A DNA stretch of 64,000 bases. Origin: Lindgomyces ingoldianus. Its lineage: Eukaryota > Ascomycota > Dothideomycetes > Pleosporales > Lindgomycetaceae. Location: NCBI RefSeq assembly GCF_010093535.1, contig NW_022985177.1, positions 1 through 64,000 on the forward strand, in the 5' to 3' direction. This document shows positions 57,912-64,000 of this stretch, piece by piece (position 1 is the first letter of the stretch; the number at the start of each line of letters is the position of its first letter). The translations under genes were made by a program, and so were the position numbers. The notes beneath the pieces were generated by a model that had not been told where the DNA came from, searched no databases, and worked only from the letters and a program-made list of their open reading frames with translations.

Positions 57912-59296
57912 TCAAGATACCTCTTCGACCATCCGTCCGCTGAAGGGCCGACTTGGCGCGCGATTGAGCTTTCCGGCGAGATCCCTAGCAGCGGGGGTTT
58001 GAAGCCACTGATCAGGGAAAGCCATCAGACTTCCGCTGGCGTTCTGTGTATAACGGACATAGAGCGGGTTTGCCTTTTCAACATCCAGCTCATCTTCGAG
58101 GCCAGATTCAGTGATGTCTTGGATAATGCGTCGTCCGCGTTTTGGAGGTTGTTTCTTAAGCAAACGGTTGATGGTGTCCATCTACAGGAGTCAGCATGTT
58201 TGAATACGCGGAAAGTTGAATGATGCCGGGTTTGACATGGTGGTAGGACTAGGTAAAGGAAAAACGGACCTTCTCCTCCTCGTTGCGCTTCTCGCTGAGA
58301 TTCTTGCGACGACGAGCCATTTCTGCTCGCCGCATTGCGTGCTCTTCAGCAGTCAGGTGCTTCTTCTTTTGTGCCTCTGTGGGAATGTTAACATGGCATG
58401 GTTTAGTATAGGTGGGTATGGACAGTACCATTCGAAAGAGCCATCAAGCTTCCATCGCTGTCCTCGATGACCATAGCCCGCTGTCGCCTCGTCATCTTGC
58501 TTAGGTCGGGGGTATGGCTTCGGCTCATGGATTGCGGTGTCTCTTCATCACTGTCCAGCTCTTCATCGTCGTCTTCTTCGTCGTTCTGGACGGGAATGTC
58601 CTCTTCCTCGCCCTCGGCGTCCTCATCTTCCCCTTCGACATCCTCTTCGTCGCCTTCCTCGTCTGATTCAAGCGACGAAAGCTCTTCATCGTCGTCTTCA
58701 TCTGCCATGGCCAGTTCTTTGGTCCCCACCGGAGTGACATCTGGTGCAACCACGTTAATGCTGGGCTGGACGCGGATAGTGTCATTGGTCAGGGCCACAA
58801 TGTGAGGAGCCGGAGTTATGTCCTCCATCTCTTCGTCTTCCTCCCCTTCGGCATCTATATCGTCGTCTTCCTCGCCTTCAGCATCTTCGTCTTCATCCTC
58901 TTCGTCCACGTCCATAGGCTCAGGCTCTTCTACCTCCTCTTCCTCGTCCTCTTCCTCTTCCTCTTCCTCGTCCTCCTCTTCTTCTTCCTCGTCCTCGTCG
59001 TCGCTGTCCACCTCCTGTATTGTTCGACTGCTGCGCGAGGCCCGCTTTCCAGACACAATATTCCGCGAGCTCACGGCGGTATTGGGGACCCTTCCGCCTG
59101 TCGCCTTCCGGAGCTTACTCGGCGAGGCCTTCACGGTGAGGTGGATGGACTGACGCGTGTCTTCAGGGGAAGAGCGCTCGATGACGGCGGAGGGGGGTTG
59201 ATTGGTAGTGCCGCGCCGCGGACGAGTGGAGGAGGCGGTGGGGGCAGCGCTGGGAGCTGTTAGAGCTGCGCGCGATCGCAGACGGCGGCCGGCCAT
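57912..59296 (-). CDS. IES2: Ies2, INO80 chromatin-remodelling complex subunit
   Basis: Exons are 59296-58429, 58376-58270 and 58181-57912, giving 414 residues with closed phases. The N-terminus is basic (MAGRRLRSRAALTAPSAAP). Residues of about 95-260 are one long Glu/Asp-rich low-complexity run broken by MDVDEED and DITPAPHIVAL. The C-terminal part is the PAPA-1-like/Ies2 domain: MTRRQRAMV, then EEHAMRRAEMARRRKNLSEK, then MDTINRLLKKQPPKRGRR and NPLYVRYTQNASG. Ies2 contacts the Ino80 ATPase and is needed for its activity in yeast. Because the acidic run is GAA/GAC-built, the opposite strand is a long Ser-rich open frame, which is not a gene. Confidence 0.9.
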
Positions 59297-59564
59297 GGCT
59301 GCGGTGTTTCGCGCCGTGTGGAGTTGGGGAGATGGGGAGTAGGAAGGAGGTTCGCGATAGAAAGAGATAGTGGGTCAACGGCGAGATGCAGTGAGCTGCA
59401 CAGGGATGGCGAGCTCGGTGGCGCAGTATAGAAGGTGCAATGAATGAGGGGGGAGTTGCTCGATAGCGAACATGCAAGCGTGCTTGCTCGTTGTTGGCGA
59501 GGGCGCGTCCACCTCAGGTTGCGCTTGCTCCCCACACGTCGCACTTGGCAGCTGCAATGGGGAA

Positions 59565-59711
59565 TCAGGAAGGAGTGCTGTGGTCAGCCACATACCTGGT
59601 GAGATGGCCGTTGCTGCCTTTGTCCTTGTGCGACTGCCAATCGTCCGCGCCTTCTGCGTCCTCGTAATCGGTGCTGAGGCGGCGTAAGCGCTTGGCCGCC
59701 CTGTCCGCCAT
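59565..59711 (-). CDS. Short ORF upstream of IES2 (48 codons or first exon)
   Basis: ATG at 59711 in fair context starts MADRAAKRLRRLSTDYEDAE and continues DDWQSHKDKGNGHLTR to a donor-like AG|GTATGT at 59596, or to a stop at 59565 if unspliced. The sequence is protein-like, with basic and acidic clusters. It cannot be spliced in frame to the IES2 ATG. It may be an upstream ORF in the IES2 leader, or the start of a short separate gene divergent from the peroxin gene. Confidence 0.35.
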   Translation of the reverse strand: MADRAAKRLRRLSTDYEDAEGADDWQSHKDKGSNGHLTRYVADHSTPS

Positions 59712-59992
59712 TCTCAATCCTCTGATACGAATGCGAACAAACGTAAATCGAAGATAGTGAGCGCTGCAGTTCTTTTGCGGCTCGTCAACATGTGATGGTG
59801 ATTCGCTCCACCAACACTTGCTGGTGATCTTGACCCCAAAGGCGCGCGCCTGAAGCGGTTAGCGGCCGCAGCTGCTCGACCTCGGCCCAGCCTCAACCAG
59901 CATCCGAGCTGTTGCCCTTCATTCCACACTGCTCTAACCGTCCTCTTCTAGCTTTCTATTTCCACTTAGTTTTTGCATTTCACACATCGGTC

Positions 59993-61244
59993 ATGTCAGC
60001 CAAGGCAGGAAAACCCACTATACCCGACTGGCAGCGCACCCAAGACAAACCATCGCCAGCGCCTCCTCCTTCTGAACAAGACCCTGAGCCGGAATACCAG
60101 TCCGAACCCACTCCAGCGCCAGGTGCGGATGGGTCGGCGAAGGACGAACCACAGCCAGAGACCACATCGCTGCTAGACCAAGCCTCGCGATTTCTCGAGG
60201 ACCCCACAATCCGCAATGCGCCCCGGGAAAAGAAGGTCGCATTCCTGCAATCAAAGGGTGTGACGAAGGAAGATATAGCCCAGCTATTAGGGGACCAACA
60301 GGAGGACGAGTCAACGGTAGATCTGTCATCAGATGGCGAGCGTGCATGGGCAAGGGTTGGTATCTTCACTTTCTTTCTCTTCTTCGTACATTTGTAAACA
60401 CGCTTTGAACCAACTCTTAGATTGACACCCCGCTGACATTCTCAAGACTCCCTTGCAACCAGCCACACAACCTCCCGCGCAGAAACCTCAATCCCGAGAT
60501 GTCCCCCCAATCGTCACTTACCCCGAGTTCCTTACCCAGTCGAGCAAATCCCCGCCACTTATAACAACACAACGCCTCCTCAATACTGCATACATAACCG
60601 GGGGTTTGATTGCGACTATGTACGGGTTGTCCAAATACATCGTTGCCCCAATGACACAGACACTTCTGGAATCACGGCACGCATTTGCAGCCCACGCACA
60701 GGACCAAATAAAAGAATTGAATACGCGTTTGGAGGATATTGTCTCTATCGATCCCGCTAGCAAACCCAAACCCAAAGCTACCGACCCTGCAGACGATGTG
60801 TCAGAAGCAGACTCAGACCCCACCGAGCTCTTTCATCGCGACTATGGAACCCAAACAACCCCGACTCTCTCCCGGCGCCCCTCAGTATCGACCGAGCCAG
60901 ACTCTTCCACTCTTACCGCCCACGAGAATCGCCTCAAGATCCTCACATCCCATCTGCGCGAGCTGGAAGCGACTCGCTCCAATGATTCCGCTTCTTCAGA
61001 TTCACTGAGAACCCGGCTTTCCGATTTGACGACCTACCTGGGTGAGATGAGCTACCAAAACCAGTACTTCTCTGGAATGGGGGGATTGTATGGAAATAAT
61101 TACGGAATGCCCAAGATAAAAGACGGAAAAGATGATCAGATGGAAACATTCAAAGCTGATATCCGAGCCGTGAAAGGCGTATTGTTGAGCGCGAGGAACT
61201 TTCCAGCCGGCGGGCCAAGAGGTATGGGACAGGTTAGAGGATAA
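59993..61244 (+). CDS. Pex14-type peroxin (Pex14/17, PEX-33-like)
   Basis: ATG at 59993 (MSAKAGKPTIPDWQ). The N-terminal Pex14 domain at about 60-101 (LLDQASRFLEDP ... EKKVAFLQSKGVTKEDI) binds the Pex5 WxxxF motifs. After one intron come RDVPPIVTYPEFL, a membrane segment (TAYITGGLIATMYGLSKYI) and a long coiled-coil/Ser-rich tail. The PAIPSWQ-like start is typical of the fungal Pex14/17 (PEX-33) docking peroxin rather than classical Pex14. The intron is either 60360-60462 (GTATCT...CAG, 382 residues, preferred) or 60356-60446 (GTTGGT...AAG, 386 residues). Both keep the frame. It would act in docking of matrix-protein receptors at peroxisomes. Confidence 0.85.
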
Positions 61245-62153
61245 AATGTCAACAGAGTATCAACAACAGATGGTGAACTTCTGCTCAGTGGTTACGATTA
61301 CCATTTTCGTCATGTATTATTTTGTATATGGAGAATAAACGCCGCGATATCTGGGAAGGAAGTTTGTGTCTTGTGGAGCTAGAACCACAGCATTTTAATT
61401 TTTTCTTTGGGATAGAAAGCTGCTCGTGGAGTATACTCCCAAAGTTCAACGCCTCTTGCTATTCGCATCGATTACCTTCAAACGTTCCTGCCTAGTCACA
61501 TTCACCATTTTAACATGCGTCTGGATCTCTACCCCTCGCCAAAAAAATAAATAAAAACTTTTGCTTTCTCCTTACGCATTTCCAGGATCCTTCCGCCACC
61601 AGGGTTTAGAATTCGCGAAATATCTAACGTCCCTCACTGCGTAGCGAGACGCACTGTGTGGCGAGACAAACGAGAGCTACTTTGGCTTTCAGCAAACAGA
61701 AAGCTCATGCGCACAATGAATATTGCCATGACTCTATGAAAATAATCAGCTGCAGCCAATCTTGAATCTCTATGATCCCTCATACCTAAAAATTACGTTC
61801 GCATCATCGCTTCCGCGCCCGATTTGTACAGCGCCTTATGTCGTGGCAAACATGCTTCCCTACCCACAGCGCCAACCTTAAGCCTTTCTTGCTCCAAATT
61901 TTTATAGAACAGCCTTATTCTACCCTCACAGCCTCCCTCTAATACCAAGAGGTCATCATTAGCCCTATGCGCTCTGCGGGGCGCGATTTCATGCAGCGCC
62001 GCCCCATCGATTGGTACTTCCAGCGGAAGCGAACTACTGACCCGGGCTAATGCGAGATGACCCCGCACGTCTTACCTTATACATTTGCAGCTATTTTATT
62101 ACAAGATATGTGGCTGTGCTTATCTCAGCTAGCTCAGCCGATTGGGGAGAGAA
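61245..62153. other. Intergenic, 3' flank
   Basis: Polyadenylation-type AT-rich stretches lie near 61310-61340 and 61530-61560. A minus-strand 91-codon frame at 61793-62068 has no recognisable content. It leads into the repeat-rich end. Confidence 0.45.
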
Positions 62154-62183
62154 GGGGCGAAGCCCCGACAGGGGCTTCGCCCC
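62154..62183. other. Perfect GC-rich hairpin, 13-bp stem
   Basis: GGGGCGAAGCCCC, a 4-nt spacer GACA, then GGGGCTTCGCCCC: the two arms are exact reverse complements. Each arm is also close to its own palindrome (GGGGC-NNN-GCCCC). A direct repeat TGCTAGTC follows at about 62193 and 62213. It lies roughly 110 bp before the TA-rich block. Confidence 0.8.
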
Positions 62184-62289
62184 TGATACCCTTGCTAGTC
62201 AACATAAACCCATGCTAGTCGCGCCGGTGGCGCTCACGCTATCTTTCTGGCTAATAAGGATGCTAGATTTAGCTTCTCTCCCTAGCTGT

Positions 62290-64000
62290 CTAAGGGACTT
62301 TAGTAATTAATTATATAGATAACTAATTTTAGTGCTTACTTTTTATATAAGAATATATTATATTAATATTTACACATCTTTTCTTCTTTTTAAACATTTT
62401 TAAACTTTAGGCTAATAGCTACATAACTTTTTACTATTATCTATTAAATTATTACGCGTTTTGCACGTTATTTACTGTATAAAATAGCTAATAAGTCTAC
62501 TAGTCCTACCCCGCGTCTGCGCCAGCGTCTATAACTCTCTTATCTTCCTCTAGCAGATAAGCTGCTACCTTCTTTATTATTACCTTTATTATTACTTTCT
62601 TTTATATTTTCCTTACTTTTATTTATAGTTACTACTAAGCCTTAGGCTCTAGTTCTAATAACTTATCTCTTTATAACTTTATAAGTAGTAGGTGTGTCTA
62701 CTTAGCATGTCTAGTTGTTTATACTTATTTACACTCTAAAATTAAAGAAACTAGAGTAGGTTTTAGCGTTAATAAATAAGCTATAAATGCTAATAAGTAA
62801 ATTTGTTAAGTTATATTTATAAAACCTACTGTTATTAAAGGCTCTACTGCCTAGTAAATATAAAATAATTTTTTAATTAGCACTAAAATAGCTAAATATT
62901 TATGTAGCATTAAGTAGAGATAATAAAGCTACTAGTGTTTCTAGTTCTATTATATTTATAAAAAAACTTAATAGTCTTATTAAGCAAAAGTTTTTTAACT
63001 AGTATAATATAGCTTTTAGGCTAGATAAGGTTAATTTTACTAAGTTAAAGTTAATTATAGCTAATTAAGCTCTAAATTAAAGCAGGTTTATTAAAAGACT
63101 TTTATAAAATAAGTAAAGTGCTTAAAGCAGTTATAGTAAGGCTAAGAGTTTATAAAATAGTAAGGTGTATTTAATTACTTCTATTATCTTACATTACTAG
63201 GCCTAGAAAAGATGCAACTACCTTGCCTACCTACTAGGTCTATATTTACATAGTAGTAGTATAAAACAGCGTGTTGTAAAGACATTATTAGGCTTAAGTG
63301 TTTATAACTTATATAAAATTATAAACTAGAAGGTTAATAAAATAGTAGACTATATAAAAACCTTATAAGTTATAATATTATGTTATATAGCTTATGTCTT
63401 ACTTAATGCTAAGCTACTAAGTCTTACACATAATCCTTAGTTAATAATTATATATAATAATTATAACTTTACTAACTAAACTTATAACTACACTATAGGC
63501 GTTGTAACAGCTATCTAGCAGAACCTAATAATAGCGCTTATTATAAGATGTTTATAGATTCCTAAGGATAGTTTAACCTAGTCTATGTTTAATCCTAGCA
63601 TAGCATTACAGCCTAATTAGATCTATATAGCGCCTAGCATAATTTAGGACTATATAAGTAAGTAAATTACATTGTGCTATATGTTACACGCTATAGCTGC
63701 TATCTATAGTGCTGCTATATTAAGGGTCTTTATTAGCTTAGAGGACTAGTTGCTGTTAATGCTAGCTATTAAAGTCCTACTATATAAAAAACCTAGCTAA
63801 GTAAATTATCTAGAAGTAATATTTTTTTAATAAAAGTGTTATTAATAAGACTTATAAAGTGTATAATAATATTTAGCTCTAGCAGTTAAATATTTTTATA
63901 AATTTAAAAAAGCTAAGCTTTAAAACACAGCTATAAATAGTATAAAGCAACTAGAAAACTACTAAGTTTATATATAGTCTTAAAAAAAAGCAGCGCAGCG
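62290..64000. repeat. TA-rich, RIP-like repeat DNA
   Basis: The composition changes abruptly to mostly A and T with many TATA, CTAG and TAGC words and almost no CpA/CpG. No frame longer than a few dozen codons is open. This is the usual appearance of a transposon or subterminal repeat mutated by RIP. The original element cannot be named. Confidence 0.8.

Noticed and set aside
58467..59263. Long Ser-rich open frames on the + strand
   Set aside because: They are the antisense shadow of the Glu/Asp codon run in IES2.
59260..59596. Splicing the ORF at 59711 into IES2
   Set aside because: Every available acceptor near the IES2 ATG puts the join in the wrong frame.
61793..62068. 91-codon minus-strand frame
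   Set aside because: No ATG-context, intron or family support; close to repeat DNA.
62290..64000. Identifying the transposon in the TA-rich end
   Set aside because: RIP-like mutation leaves no open frame or terminal repeat I can assign.
1..64000. CRISPR arrays, bacterial operons or a biosynthetic cluster
   Set aside because: Eukaryotic gene structure throughout; no regularly spaced repeats and no backbone synthase gene.

Overview
The window is nuclear DNA of a filamentous ascomycete (Pezizomycotina). The evidence is many short spliceosomal introns (about 45-90 nt, GTRWGT-type donors, YAG acceptors), fungal versions of conserved genes, and TA-rich repeat DNA at both ends with transition-type differences between repeat copies, as expected of repeat-induced point mutation (RIP). 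The GH63-like, AAA, WD40 and acetyl-CoA synthetase proteins look closest to what I know from Eurotiomycetes. That placement is inference.

Layout. 1-1660 is repeat-derived. NFU1 (iron-sulfur scaffold) follows, then a stretch of gene relics including a decayed tRNA-Arg (3.9-5.9 kb). 6.9-19.8 kb holds a GH63-like glycosidase, MOB1, an F-box/ankyrin protein, a membrane-protein relic and a mitochondrial AAA ATPase. 20.8-22.4 kb is a dead MFS transporter. 23.7-38.8 kb holds a WDR62-like WD40 protein, acetyl-CoA synthetase (facA), an ADAM metalloprotease and a GH5 endoglucanase, all on the + strand. 39.2-46.1 kb holds a divergent pair of single-pass surface proteins, a helical STAND-N-like protein and an Hsp70-like ATPase. 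46.1-51.5 kb is mostly decayed or unresolvable coding sequence, interrupted by a GTAC-rich non-coding block. 51.5-61.3 kb is a dense housekeeping block: a small hypothetical gene, GatC, alpha-SNAP/Sec17, an F-box Cys-rich protein, a CFEM-like protein, Ies2 (INO80 complex) and a Pex14-type peroxin. A perfect GC-rich hairpin at 62.15 kb comes just before strongly TA-rich DNA that runs to the end.

Functionally this is an ordinary euchromatic gene island between RIP-affected repeats. There is no obvious biosynthetic cluster. Loose themes are mitochondrial maintenance (NFU1, AAA ATPase, GatC), carbon use (facA, GH5, Pex14-type peroxin) and cell-surface proteins (ADAM, two single-pass proteins, CFEM-like). 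Gene models are my own splicing by eye. For almost every multi-exon gene given as intact, the phases sum to a complete frame, which is why I trust them. Exons are listed in each entry.
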